Shown piece after piece: positions 8,322 to 16,890 of a stretch of 64,000 nt of DNA. A program made the position numbers and the translations under genes. The stretch lies in assembly GCA_964436125.1 (NCBI GenBank), contig CAYTBT010000006.1, positions 1 to 64,000 on the forward strand, written 5' to 3'. Below the pieces are notes generated by a model. It worked only from the letters and a program-made list of their open reading frames with translations, was not told where the DNA came from and searched no databases. The first letter of the stretch is position 1. Every line of letters begins with the position of its first letter. This DNA is from CAYRFF01 sp964436125. GTDB taxonomy: Bacteria > Bacteroidota > Bacteroidia > Chitinophagales > Saprospiraceae.

Positions 8322-10199
8322 TCAATTATATAGCTGCCAGCTGATCCCAAATCTAAACCCGATTACCGGATGAGCATAGTCTTGTATTTCATAAAATGCG
8401 TATTTGTTCCATAAGGACTGAATACCGGTCATGTGTGCATAAAGTGTCATACTTAAGACTCTGAATGCAAGTACATAATTAAGGTGATAAGCTGAACTGC
8501 GGACATGGCGATCACTGAGTGCAAATTGACCAAGTGCCGGCAGATACGTATAACCATGTGGCTGCGTATAATATTTGCCGTAAGGCCCGGTAGTAATGAG
8601 CATCTTCCCATCAAAAAGATGAAACTGCACATAGGCCCTTAAATCGCTGACAAGACGTGAATAGGGTAGAAGGCTGTTCTCTGATATCTGCAGGGACGTT
8701 TCTGAATCGAGATGAAAAATCCCGAAGACAAGTCTTGTACTCAGATATGTACGCAGGAGATCAATGCCATTATCTGCTTGCATCCGTTGTAAATCAGGTG
8801 TATAATAAATCAAATTGCTGATGTGATTGTATTCCAGGCCGATGCGTGAATGCAATGGCGTAATGTCAAGAGCACCTCCAAATTGCAAGGTAGATTCTGC
8901 TTTTAATTCATTATCCCATAAAGCCTTGCCATTAATGTAGAATTGCATCGCATTTATTGAAGGCCTACGACGGATAAAATTTAAATATGCGTGAATATCA
9001 AAGTACTTTCTCCATCCTATGCTAAGGTGATTTAAAAATCGCGTGTCACTTATGTCCGGTATAAAGGATTGTGTCAATGAACTTTCCAATCTCATAAAGC
9101 TACCTATCTCAGTCTGTAAATCAGCATCGATAGCAAGCCATTGAGCTTGTCGCCTGTGCATATATTCCTCGATGAAATGCCATTCATGGATGATGCCGGC
9201 ATTAATCTGGCCTTTTAACCAGGAAAGCTGTCTTGTCCGCCAGAGGATATGAAAGGTATTCCGCAAGTGATTATCCTTTATAAAATACCGGATTCCACGG
9301 CTATCATATATAAGTGGAGAGTAGTATTCTTTATTGGGAGAGGTGTCATAAAATCGGACATATTCATTGATGTAGGAAATCTGATGTCGCAGGACAAGGA
9401 AGGAAGTGTCAGAAAGCGATCCGATAATCGGCCAGTAATCACGGATAATGTAAAACTTCTCATGTTGTCGAGTCTGTGCCGTTTCATTCAGATAAACCGG
9501 CGCTACCGATGAAAAAGTTGTAAATGGAGGTGGAAAAAGTGTATCTGAAACAAATCCACCATTATCTCTGGCTTGAATTATATTGGAATTGAACTGGAAT
9601 TGAAGGAGAACAGGTTTTAGTTCAAGACTCAACTTCCCGTATATTGCAGTGTGTATATTCAGTTGCGATAAATACGCACCGCCATCATTTATGCGATCAT
9701 AACTTAAGGACAGTGTCCCATTGCGATATCTAGCGGCAAAATCCGCTTCAATGTACTGCTGATTCTGGCTTAATCCTTGTGAAAAGCCGAGATCCGTAAA
9801 TGCTGTATTAATCCTGTATTCAGGTGTGTGAGCAGATTTCTTATAAAGATCATATTGATGATAATCATAGCGGATTCCTATGGATTTTCCCGGTTGAAAG
9901 TAATCCTTCATACTCGCTGAACCGAGATGCCCTAGATCGGCATAAAGGAAATTTTCCGATTGCGTAGGGTCATACCATATATCGGAAATGTGATATGTAG
10001 AATCATCAAGACTTTCTCGGTAAAAAATATCCATATAACTGAACTTCACTACGTGAACAGTATCTTTAAATGCATAAGGATCGGCAAATATATCCTCCCC
10101 TTCAGTTATAGGCTTTTCTGTTGTATCCTGAGCTAGGCTATTACTTGCCGCCAGCATACTGAAAATCATAAAATATGCTATGTGTATTCTTAAGCGCAT
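8322..10199 (-). CDS. Putative outer-membrane porin (Bacteroidota putative porin family)
   Basis: 625 residues. A signal peptide ends near SLAQD (about residue 24). The stretch YADLGHLGSASMKDYFQPG followed by YDYHQYDLY is the hallmark N-terminal region of the Bacteroidota putative porin family (Porin_10-like). The rest alternates aromatic and polar residues in beta-hairpins, consistent with a large barrel ending in FRFGISWQLYN. It probably allows passive diffusion of solutes through the outer membrane. It is a single gene with a -7 box 7 bases before the ATG. Specific substrate is unknown. Confidence 0.75.
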   Translation of the reverse strand: MRLRIHIAYFMIFSMLAASNSLAQDTTEKPITEGEDIFADPYAFKDTVHVVKFSYMDIFYRESLDDSTYHISDIWYDPTQSENFLYADLGHLGSASMKDYFQPGKSIGIRYDYHQYDLYKKSAHTPEYRINTAFTDLGFSQGLSQNQQYIEADFAARYRNGTLSLSYDRINDGGAYLSQLNIHTAIYGKLSLELKPVLLQFQFNSNIIQARDNGGFVSDTLFPPPFTTFSSVAPVYLNETAQTRQHEKFYIIRDYWPIIGSLSDTSFLVLRHQISYINEYVRFYDTSPNKEYYSPLIYDSRGIRYFIKDNHLRNTFHILWRTRQLSWLKGQINAGIIHEWHFIEEYMHRRQAQWLAIDADLQTEIGSFMRLESSLTQSFIPDISDTRFLNHLSIGWRKYFDIHAYLNFIRRRPSINAMQFYINGKALWDNELKAESTLQFGGALDITPLHSRIGLEYNHISNLIYYTPDLQRMQADNGIDLLRTYLSTRLVFGIFHLDSETSLQISENSLLPYSRLVSDLRAYVQFHLFDGKMLITTGPYGKYYTQPHGYTYLPALGQFALSDRHVRSSAYHLNYVLAFRVLSMTLYAHMTGIQSLWNKYAFYEIQDYAHPVIGFRFGISWQLYN

Positions 10200-10206
10200 T
10201 GTGGGA

Positions 10207-10214
10207 CAAAGGTA
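10207..10214 (-). promoter_or_regulatory. -7 promoter box of the porin gene, near-leaderless
   Basis: The minus strand reads TACCTTTG, a perfect TAnnTTTG. Only 7 bases lie between it and the ATG at 10199. No convincing -33 element is visible. Confidence 0.45.
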
Positions 10215-10670
10215 ATTTTTTTCTGCCTCTCACTCATGCCTTTTATGTAGAATCTCTGATTGGCTTGCAATTCTTGACTTATCAGTGCTTGAAAATTGGG
10301 TTGAAGCTGTGTGGTTGAGTGCAGAAATGCTACTTTATACCCAACTTTAATTTGACTTTTCCGGCCGGTTGCTTTTCTTGTTTCATTTCATTAACTCAGG
10401 CATTGTATTGTAGCTTGCGCAAATGCTTTTACCTTTTTGTCCTTGCCTGCTTACCGGTTTGATATTCTAATCTCCTGTGATTTTCATGAAAATTTTATTA
10501 GATTAGCAGAGAAAATAGAGTTCAATCTTATTAGGCATATAAGGAACAACCATTTTTGTTCAAATGAGTTAATGTAGCTTGTAGCTTCTCAAGTAGCTAG
10601 TGCATTTTGACATTTTATTGTATATTTACTTGTAGGAAGAACGGAATATTAGATATTTAAAAATCGTTTT
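10215..10670. other. 456-bp divergent intergenic region
   Basis: It separates the minus-strand porin from plus-strand folE. I find no small gene or RNA. A weak -7-like TATATTTA occurs at 10621-10628 but has no -33 partner at the right distance. A one-mismatch copy of the 11-mer (GCTTGCGCAAA) lies at 10413-10423. Confidence 0.35.
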
Positions 10671-11267
10671 ATGAATTATAAAAAGGAAGAACTTTACGAT
10701 AGTGAAATCCTTGCCAAGACAAAGGAAGCTTATTTAGAAATCCTCAAAGCTTCACCGGAGGATGCAACGAGAGAAGGACTTATAAAAACGCCTGAACGCG
10801 CAGCCAAGGCTTTCCAATATTTTACGCAAGGATACGATCAGGATCCACGAGAAATATTGCGCTCAGCATTATTTCACGAGGAATTCAGTGAAATGGTACT
10901 CGTGAAAGATATTGAACTCTACAGCCTATGTGAACATCATTTGCTCCCGTTTTTTGGAAAAGCGCACATAGCTTATATTCCCGATGGGCAGATAGTAGGC
11001 TTGAGTAAGTTGCCCAAGATTGTAGAAGTATTTGCTCGTCGCCTCCAGGTTCAGGAGAGATTGACACAAGAAATCTTGGACTGCATCAATGACACCTTGC
11101 AGCCACAAGGCGTAGCAATTATTATTGAAGCACGCCACATGTGTATGATGATGCGTGGTATCGAAAAGCAGAATTCAGTAACGACGACATCGGCATTTGC
11201 AGGGAATTTCAAGAATGTCGAAACACGCAATGAATTTCTTAAATTAACCGCAAGTAATTTACATTAA
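10671..11267 (+). CDS. folE: GTP cyclohydrolase I
   Basis: 198 residues, the usual family length. It converts GTP to 7,8-dihydroneopterin triphosphate, the first step of folate (and pterin) synthesis, in the cytoplasm. The zinc site is visible as C87 and H90 in LCEHHLLPFFG and C158 in ARHMCMMMRG, and the family signatures VGLSKLPKIVEVFARRLQVQ and TTTSAFAG are present. Its stop is one base before the fabD ATG, so the two are co-transcribed. A second folate gene, folP, lies 27 kb away in the same window. Confidence 0.96.
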   Translation: MNYKKEELYDSEILAKTKEAYLEILKASPEDATREGLIKTPERAAKAFQYFTQGYDQDPREILRSALFHEEFSEMVLVKDIELYSLCEHHLLPFFGKAHIAYIPDGQIVGLSKLPKIVEVFARRLQVQERLTQEILDCINDTLQPQGVAIIIEARHMCMMMRGIEKQNSVTTTSAFAGNFKNVETRNEFLKLTASNLH

Positions 11268-11268
11268 G

Positions 11269-12153
11269 ATGAAAACAGCATATATTTTCCCCGGACAAGC
11301 ATCACAACACGTAGGAATGGGACTTGATTTATATGAATCCAATGCTCAGGCAAAGGATCTCTTTGAAAAAGCCAATGATATCCTCGGCTTTTCAATTACC
11401 GATCTTATGTTTCACGGAACTGAAGAAGACCTGAAACGCACCGACGTAACACAACCGGCAGTATTTATCAATTCGGTTATACAGTGGATCGTAAGTAATA
11501 ACAAAGCAAATATACATTCCGTAGGAGGTCATTCGCTAGGTGAATATTCTGCTCTCGTCGCAAGCGGTGCCTTGAATTATGAAGATGCCCTCAGACTTGT
11601 TAAAGTACGGGCTGCTGAAATGCAGAAAGCTTGTGAATTAAATCCGGGTACGATGGCAGCGGTCATAGGCCTTGATAATAGCACAATTGAAAAAATTACC
11701 GGGGAAATTGACGAGGTCGTTGTTCCTGCCAATTATAACTGTCCCGGGCAACTCGTTATTTCCGGTTCTTTTTCCGGAATAGAAGCGGCATCAGCGGCAC
11801 TTAAAGAAGCCGGTGCTAAGCGATGCCTTCCCTTAAAAGTCGGCGGAGCTTTCCATTCTCCATTGATGGAACCTGCCAAGGAAGCACTCGCTAGGAAAAT
11901 TGAAATGACTGAATTTAAGAATGCCGATTATCTGATTTATCAGAATTACACCGGCCTTCCGGTAACCGATAAGGAGGAAATCAAGCAAAACCTCATCAGT
12001 CAATTGTCCAATCCCGTTAAATGGGAACAGACGATGCTGAATATGATAAACGATGGAGTGGAACAATTCACTGAAGTAGGAGGGAAAGTTCTGCGGGGAT
12101 TTGTAAAGCGGGTTGATAGAAAATTTCCTACCGCAGCATTGGAGTACGATTAA
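11269..12153 (+). CDS. fabD: Malonyl-CoA:ACP transacylase
   Basis: 294 residues. It loads malonyl groups onto acyl carrier protein for fatty-acid synthesis. The nucleophile elbow GHSLGEYSA (Ser 89) follows the N-terminal FPGQASQHVGMG oxyanion motif, and GAFHSPLM carries the catalytic His. Length and motifs are standard. It starts 1 bp after folE and ends 46 bp before the YqgE start, forming a three-gene run. Confidence 0.96.
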   Translation: MKTAYIFPGQASQHVGMGLDLYESNAQAKDLFEKANDILGFSITDLMFHGTEEDLKRTDVTQPAVFINSVIQWIVSNNKANIHSVGGHSLGEYSALVASGALNYEDALRLVKVRAAEMQKACELNPGTMAAVIGLDNSTIEKITGEIDEVVVPANYNCPGQLVISGSFSGIEAASAALKEAGAKRCLPLKVGGAFHSPLMEPAKEALARKIEMTEFKNADYLIYQNYTGLPVTDKEEIKQNLISQLSNPVKWEQTMLNMINDGVEQFTEVGGKVLRGFVKRVDRKFPTAALEYD

Positions 12154-12186
12154 AATAATCTTATATTCATCACGTTTACTGAAGAT

Positions 12187-12195
12187 AAAGGAGGT
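12187..12195 (+). promoter_or_regulatory. Perfect Shine-Dalgarno AAAGGAGGT before the YqgE gene
   Basis: AAAGGAGGT ends four bases before the ATG at 12200. It decides the start of the downstream gene over the in-frame ATG at 12113 inside fabD. Strong Shine-Dalgarno sequences are rare in Bacteroidota, and most starts in this window lack one. Confidence 0.8.
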
Positions 12196-12199
12196 AACT

Positions 12200-12760
12200 A
12201 TGGGATATTATGAAGTCAAAGGCGGTAAATTGCTTCTCGCTGAGCCTTTTATGTATGACTCGAGCTTTACACGAGGTGTGATAATGATATGTGAACATGT
12301 TCATGAAGAAGGAACGCTTGGTTTTATATTGAATAAGCCATTGGATATTCAGATTGATGAACTCATAGAAGATTTCCCCAATATCGATGCGCCTGTTTTT
12401 TTCGGTGGCCCCGTTGCAACCAATTCTGTCCATTTTTTGCACAACGTAGGTGATCTTGTAGAAGGTAGTCAGGAAATTGCTCCCGGTGTGTACTGGGGTG
12501 GAGACTATGAAAAATTAAAATTCCTTATTAATACCGACCTCATTAAATCACATAACATCCGCTTCTTTGTCGGTTATTCCGGCTGGTCGGCCGGCCAATT
12601 GAAAGAGGAAATGCTTATGGGAACCTGGTTAACTGCGGAAGCACATGCCAATTATCTCTTTAAATCTAAACCAAAGCAACTGTGGAGACAAGTCATGTTC
12701 AACAAAGGTGATTTATACACTATTCTTGCCGATATGCCGGATCCGATCAACTGGAATTAA
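12200..12760 (+). CDS. YqgE/AlgH (UPF0301) family protein
   Basis: 186 residues from the ATG placed by the perfect ribosome-binding site. The family signature is clear: GKLLLAEPFMYDSSFTRGVIMICEH near the start is split by positions, with GTLGFILNKPL, FFGGPV and the C-terminal WSAGQLKEE. The molecular role of this family is unsettled; it has been linked to transcription regulation in Pseudomonas (AlgH). It follows fabD by 46 bp on the same strand and faces nnr convergently across 53 bp. Confidence 0.88.
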   Translation: MGYYEVKGGKLLLAEPFMYDSSFTRGVIMICEHVHEEGTLGFILNKPLDIQIDELIEDFPNIDAPVFFGGPVATNSVHFLHNVGDLVEGSQEIAPGVYWGGDYEKLKFLINTDLIKSHNIRFFVGYSGWSAGQLKEEMLMGTWLTAEAHANYLFKSKPKQLWRQVMFNKGDLYTILADMPDPINWN

Positions 12761-12813
12761 AGAAATAAGTGATTAGCTTAGTATAGGTGTGCTGTCGTCG
12801 CTGAATGCTAGAG

Positions 12814-14319
12814 CTATTTCTTTTGTTCTATGATACGGATTGCTTTCCCCAGATTGTCGATAATATCTCCGGCTATCAAAGATGCCATATCGGATTTCTC
12901 GACATAAATATCACCTGCAAGGCCATGAATATACACAGCTAGTGTCGCTGCATCAAATGATTCTATCCCTTGTCCTACAAAGCTCGTGACAATACCGGTC
13001 AAGACATCGCCACTTCCGGCTGTACCCATTCCGGGATTCCCTGTTGCGTTGAAGGTCCTCGTGCGGCCGGCTTGCGCTATCTCCGTATGTGCACCTTTTA
13101 GCACAATTGTAAAATCGTATTCTTTCTGTACCTTTTCTATAGTCTGAATTCGGTCAAGTTGAGAATTATGTGTTCCAAATAATCGATCAAATTCGCCCGG
13201 ATGAGGCAAAATGATGTCATCTGCTTTTAAATAGCTTTCCCAATTATCCCACTGGCTCATAATATTCAGTGCATCTGCATCGATTATCAAGGGAACAACA
13301 GCTTCCGCAAATAATGCTTTAAGGAAATCTACAGCCTTCTGTCCATTTCCCATTCCCGGACCGACACCGATGGCAGTATAAGGACTCAGATCCGGCAATT
13401 CCGCTACAGAATCCCGATTGCAATCCTCGGAGATCATAGCTTCCGGCAAGCCACTCTGTAATATTGTATAGATACCTGATGGCGCATGGATAGTAAGTTT
13501 GCCGGCGCCTGATTTTAAGCATGCCTTGGCAGTGAGAAGCGCAGCACCTGCCATCCCACGATGTCCCGCGATGATGAGATTATGCCCGAAGGTACCTTTA
13601 TGAGCAAATTTGCTCCGCCTGGGGTATAATCTAGCTGCAGATTCAAGTGTAAGATAGCGGACATAGTCATCCTCCGGCTTAAAACCTCGTTCAACCAGAC
13701 CGATATCTGCTATTTCCCATTCACCGATTGCATCCGCATTCTCCGCGAGAAAAAATGAAGCCTTCGGGCTGTGAAAGCTCAAGGTATAATCCGCTTCAAT
13801 CGATGGGCCGCTAGAGCGCATATCGGCATATATCCCGGAAGGAATATCAATCGCATAGATAGGAACTGAAAGACCGTTCAGATATTTGACGAAAGTCAAT
13901 AAATCGCCATCTAAAGGACGGCTTAAACCGTAGCCAAATAAGCCATCGATAATGCAATCAATGTTCCGGCCATGGATTAAAGGATCGCCTGCCTTCCAAC
14001 GTGTAGAAAACAACTCCTTCTCATATTTCTTGAGTTGCTTGCGATTCAGCTCGGAAAATGGGACATTCAGATCGACGTGTAAAAGCGTCACTTCATAACC
14101 ACGACGGTTCAATATGCCTGCAATCCCTACAGCATCACCACCATTATTCCCCGGTCCCGCAATGACGAGAATTTTTCTTGTGGTATCCTTAAGCTTCTCG
14201 ATAAACCATGTACAGAACTTATCAATTGCCTTGTCCATTAAAGTACTATCATCAATATCCAATACATCGATAGTATGCGCTTCAAGTCTCTTCAGGTCAT
14301 TTGACGAGTATATTTTCAT
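12814..14319 (-). CDS. nnr: Bifunctional NAD(P)H-hydrate epimerase/dehydratase
   Basis: 501 residues, the usual size of the fused enzyme. The N-terminal YjeF_N epimerase half carries GPGNNGGDAVG near residue 55, and the C-terminal carbohydrate-kinase-like dehydratase half carries PHPGEFDRLFG and the nucleotide-binding NPGMGTAGSGDVLTGIV. It repairs damaged nicotinamide cofactors: epimerising the hydrate and dehydrating it with ADP or ATP. Single gene, divergent from the CoA transferase. One TTTGCGGAAGC word (13301-13311) encodes F-A-E-A in the second half. Confidence 0.95.
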   Translation of the reverse strand: MKIYSSNDLKRLEAHTIDVLDIDDSTLMDKAIDKFCTWFIEKLKDTTRKILVIAGPGNNGGDAVGIAGILNRRGYEVTLLHVDLNVPFSELNRKQLKKYEKELFSTRWKAGDPLIHGRNIDCIIDGLFGYGLSRPLDGDLLTFVKYLNGLSVPIYAIDIPSGIYADMRSSGPSIEADYTLSFHSPKASFFLAENADAIGEWEIADIGLVERGFKPEDDYVRYLTLESAARLYPRRSKFAHKGTFGHNLIIAGHRGMAGAALLTAKACLKSGAGKLTIHAPSGIYTILQSGLPEAMISEDCNRDSVAELPDLSPYTAIGVGPGMGNGQKAVDFLKALFAEAVVPLIIDADALNIMSQWDNWESYLKADDIILPHPGEFDRLFGTHNSQLDRIQTIEKVQKEYDFTIVLKGAHTEIAQAGRTRTFNATGNPGMGTAGSGDVLTGIVTSFVGQGIESFDAATLAVYIHGLAGDIYVEKSDMASLIAGDIIDNLGKAIRIIEQKK

Positions 14320-14411
14320 TATTTTCTTTATAAAGTCTATAGATTATTCCTTTCTGTAGAAACTAAAGGTATGAAATCCCATTAATAAGCATAAAATATC
14401 TAATCAAAATA

Positions 14412-15527
14412 ATGAGTGATTCCCTTATTCAGAACATTTTTAAAGATACAAAAATCGTAGAATTGAGCTCCGTGCTAGCCGGCCCGCTTGTAGGCTCTTA
14501 CTTTGCTGAACTCGGTGCCGAGGTGCTCAAGATTGAGAACAAGAGAACGGGCGGTGATGTCACGCGTTCCTGGTTTCTCGATGGTGAGGATAAAAGCACA
14601 ACTTCAGCATACTATCAAGCCGCCAATTACGGGAAAGAAAGCATTTTCCTAGACCTCCGTGAAAAGAAGGACCGCAATATCCTCTATGAATATATTTCCG
14701 ATGCGGATATCGTCATTAATAACATAAATCTCGATAGTGCCCAGCGCCTCGGAATTCACCCGGCTGATCTCCACCATATAAAAGCCGATCTTATATACGC
14801 CCAACTCGATGGATTCGATGGGGAGGATAGCCGTAGAAGTGCCTATGATATTGCGATGCAGGCAGAATCGGGATTTTTATCTATGACAGGACTGGATACT
14901 TCTGAAACTTCAGATAAATCAGCTTCCACAAATGCGCTAGCCAAAATCCCCGTAGCTTTAATTGACGTCCTTGCATCGCATCAATTGATAGAGGCTATTC
15001 TCGTGGCTTTCTTGCATAAATTGAAGTCGGGAAAAGGGACTTATGTCCGGGCCAGTTTATACGGTGTTGCACTTACGAGCCTGAAAAATCAAGCGACTAA
15101 TTTTCTCCTGGAGGAACACATCCCCAAGCCCATGGGAACACTACATCCCAATATCGCTCCTTATGGTGAAATCCTTACTTTTAAAGATGACACGAGTATT
15201 GTTCTAGCTGTCGGAACTGATCGTCAATTCTATGCGCTGTTAAATCTTCTGAAAATTGAGGGCATGAAAGAGGAATTTCTCAGTAATACACAGCGGATTT
15301 CCAAGCGAAAAGAATTACATAAGCTATTGCAAGATAGAGCTGCAAGAATAACTTTCACAGAACTTGAAAAGAAGTTCATAGAAAGCCGTATTCCTTTCGG
15401 AAAGATTAAAAACCTCCGTGAAGTATGGGAAACTAAGGAAGCACAAGCATATCTGCAAGCGGAAAATGGTATTCCTCGCCACTCTGCGGTAAAATTCATG
15501 GATCTCGAGCAAGTATCACATGGATAA
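14412..15527 (+). CDS. CaiB/BaiF family (class III) CoA transferase
   Basis: 371 residues. The N-terminal KIVELSSVLAGPLVGSYF and FAELGAEVLKIE are typical of the family, and the catalytic Asp is at D146 in SAYDIAMQAESG. Members include formyl-CoA and carnitine CoA transferases and alpha-methylacyl-CoA racemase. Substrate cannot be told from sequence; the neighbours give no pathway. It is slightly shorter than most members (about 380-400) but ends naturally. Divergent from nnr. Confidence 0.88.
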   Translation: MSDSLIQNIFKDTKIVELSSVLAGPLVGSYFAELGAEVLKIENKRTGGDVTRSWFLDGEDKSTTSAYYQAANYGKESIFLDLREKKDRNILYEYISDADIVINNINLDSAQRLGIHPADLHHIKADLIYAQLDGFDGEDSRRSAYDIAMQAESGFLSMTGLDTSETSDKSASTNALAKIPVALIDVLASHQLIEAILVAFLHKLKSGKGTYVRASLYGVALTSLKNQATNFLLEEHIPKPMGTLHPNIAPYGEILTFKDDTSIVLAVGTDRQFYALLNLLKIEGMKEEFLSNTQRISKRKELHKLLQDRAARITFTELEKKFIESRIPFGKIKNLREVWETKEAQAYLQAENGIPRHSAVKFMDLEQVSHG

Positions 15528-15838
15528 AAGAGAAGAAGTATAATAGAGTGTTTAATAAATATAATCATTTGTGAAAGCTCAATAATTATTCTTTTCTTGA
15601 ATTCTATAAGAAATTGTGATGAATTGCTGAAAAAGTAGTAACTTGTGGGTTCAAATCCTTAAAAGGTATATTGATCCCTTAATACAATACCTAAAAACAT
15701 AATTGCGGCACAGAGATTGAGATAGAAGGTCATACAATGTACGCAAGAAAAATTCATATAAAAATTCAGTACGGTTTTTGCTGTATAGCAATATATGATG
15801 TAAATTTATTGAAACAATAGACGAATTAAACCAAGTGC
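15528..15838. other. 311-bp intergenic region with the promoter of the PorP operon
   Basis: No gene is supported. The 65-codon antisense frame at 15651-15848 overlaps the promoter and has no domain. The only functional element seen is the promoter at 15777-15808. Confidence 0.4.
15777..15808 (+). promoter_or_regulatory. Promoter of the porP-ompA-adhesin operon
   Basis: TTTG at 15777-15780 is followed after 20 bp by TAAATTTA at 15801-15808, seven of eight matches to TAnnTTTG. The transcript would start near 15815, giving about a 24-base leader. Confidence 0.5.
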
Positions 15839-16879
15839 ATGAATACATTCTACAAGAATCATAAACTTATATCCCTAGGTATAATGTGCGTGTGTATGCT
15901 GCTAGTCGCAAGGGTTTTAGCACAGGATATCCATTACACTCAAGCACATAATTCCCCCTTAAATATTAACCCTGCACTTACGGGAATATTTAATCAGGAT
16001 ATACGTATGTCAGCGCATTATCGACATCAATGGTACACGGTACCGGTGTCTTATATGACATTTTCCGGAGCATTTGACAAGAAGTTTTACAGGCCGGGGA
16101 ATGAATCCGGTTTTTTCAGTGGGGGATTGCTCTTTAATTATGACCAAGCTGGAGACTCGAGGTTGTCCTTGATGCAATTATCAGTAAGTGCTTCATATAC
16201 TTTTATACTGAACAGTCAGAATCTATTTACCATAGGAGCTCAAGTCGGTGGGGCCGACAGATACTTCAAGCAAGATCAATTGAATTGGGATAATCAATTT
16301 GATGGTTATATGTTTAAACCCAATCTTTCTTCCGGAGAGAATTTTGATGCGATGAATGTTCTGTACCTTTCGACTGGTGTAGGGATAAATTATCGCTGGC
16401 AGAAAAGTGCACGCACAAAGATTGACATCGGATTTGCCAGTTATAATTTTACGCTTCCGCAAAACGATTTTTACGGTGGATCGGATTATGATTTAACGGC
16501 GCGATTTGCAGGTATAATTCAATCGTCCTTTAAGGTCGCCGGACCACTTGATATCATGATAAACGGACTCGGCCAATTTCAGGGACCGGCTTACGAGATT
16601 GTACCGGCGCTTATCGGAAGAATATACTTGAACCAGCAGCCGGGGAAGCGGTTCAGCCTTGATCTCGGTGTTATAGGTCGCTATTCCGGTGAGTGGGATG
16701 CAGTTGCTCCTACAATCGGAATGACAGTAAATAATTTACACGCAGAGTTAAGCTATGATATAAACTTATCCGATTTCTCGGTCGCTACAAATCGATATGG
16801 TGGTCCCGAGTTGTCCGTACAGTATTATATCACGCACGTGAAGCCATTAGATTCCTTTAAAACATGTCCAATATACTGA
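15839..16879 (+). CDS. PorP/SprF family T9SS outer-membrane protein
   Basis: 346 residues. A signal peptide ends near VLAQD, directly followed by IHYTQAHNSPLNINPALTG and RHQWYTVPVSYMTFSGAFD, the conserved start of PorP/SprF proteins. The rest is a predicted beta-barrel. These proteins anchor or help secrete specific T9SS substrates, often the giant adhesin encoded beside them. It is the first gene of an operon: 11 bp to the OmpA-like gene, which is 13 bp from the adhesin with a T9SS type B tail. One TTTGCGGAAGC word is present in reverse (16453-16463), read in the T-L-P-Q-N frame. Confidence 0.9.
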   Translation: MNTFYKNHKLISLGIMCVCMLLVARVLAQDIHYTQAHNSPLNINPALTGIFNQDIRMSAHYRHQWYTVPVSYMTFSGAFDKKFYRPGNESGFFSGGLLFNYDQAGDSRLSLMQLSVSASYTFILNSQNLFTIGAQVGGADRYFKQDQLNWDNQFDGYMFKPNLSSGENFDAMNVLYLSTGVGINYRWQKSARTKIDIGFASYNFTLPQNDFYGGSDYDLTARFAGIIQSSFKVAGPLDIMINGLGQFQGPAYEIVPALIGRIYLNQQPGKRFSLDLGVIGRYSGEWDAVAPTIGMTVNNLHAELSYDINLSDFSVATNRYGGPELSVQYYITHVKPLDSFKTCPIY

Positions 16880-16890
16880 TCTGAACTATA

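Noticed and set aside
15640..15670. GGGTTCAAATCC resembling a tRNA T-loop
   Set aside because: The T stem does not close and no acceptor, D or anticodon arms can be drawn around it.
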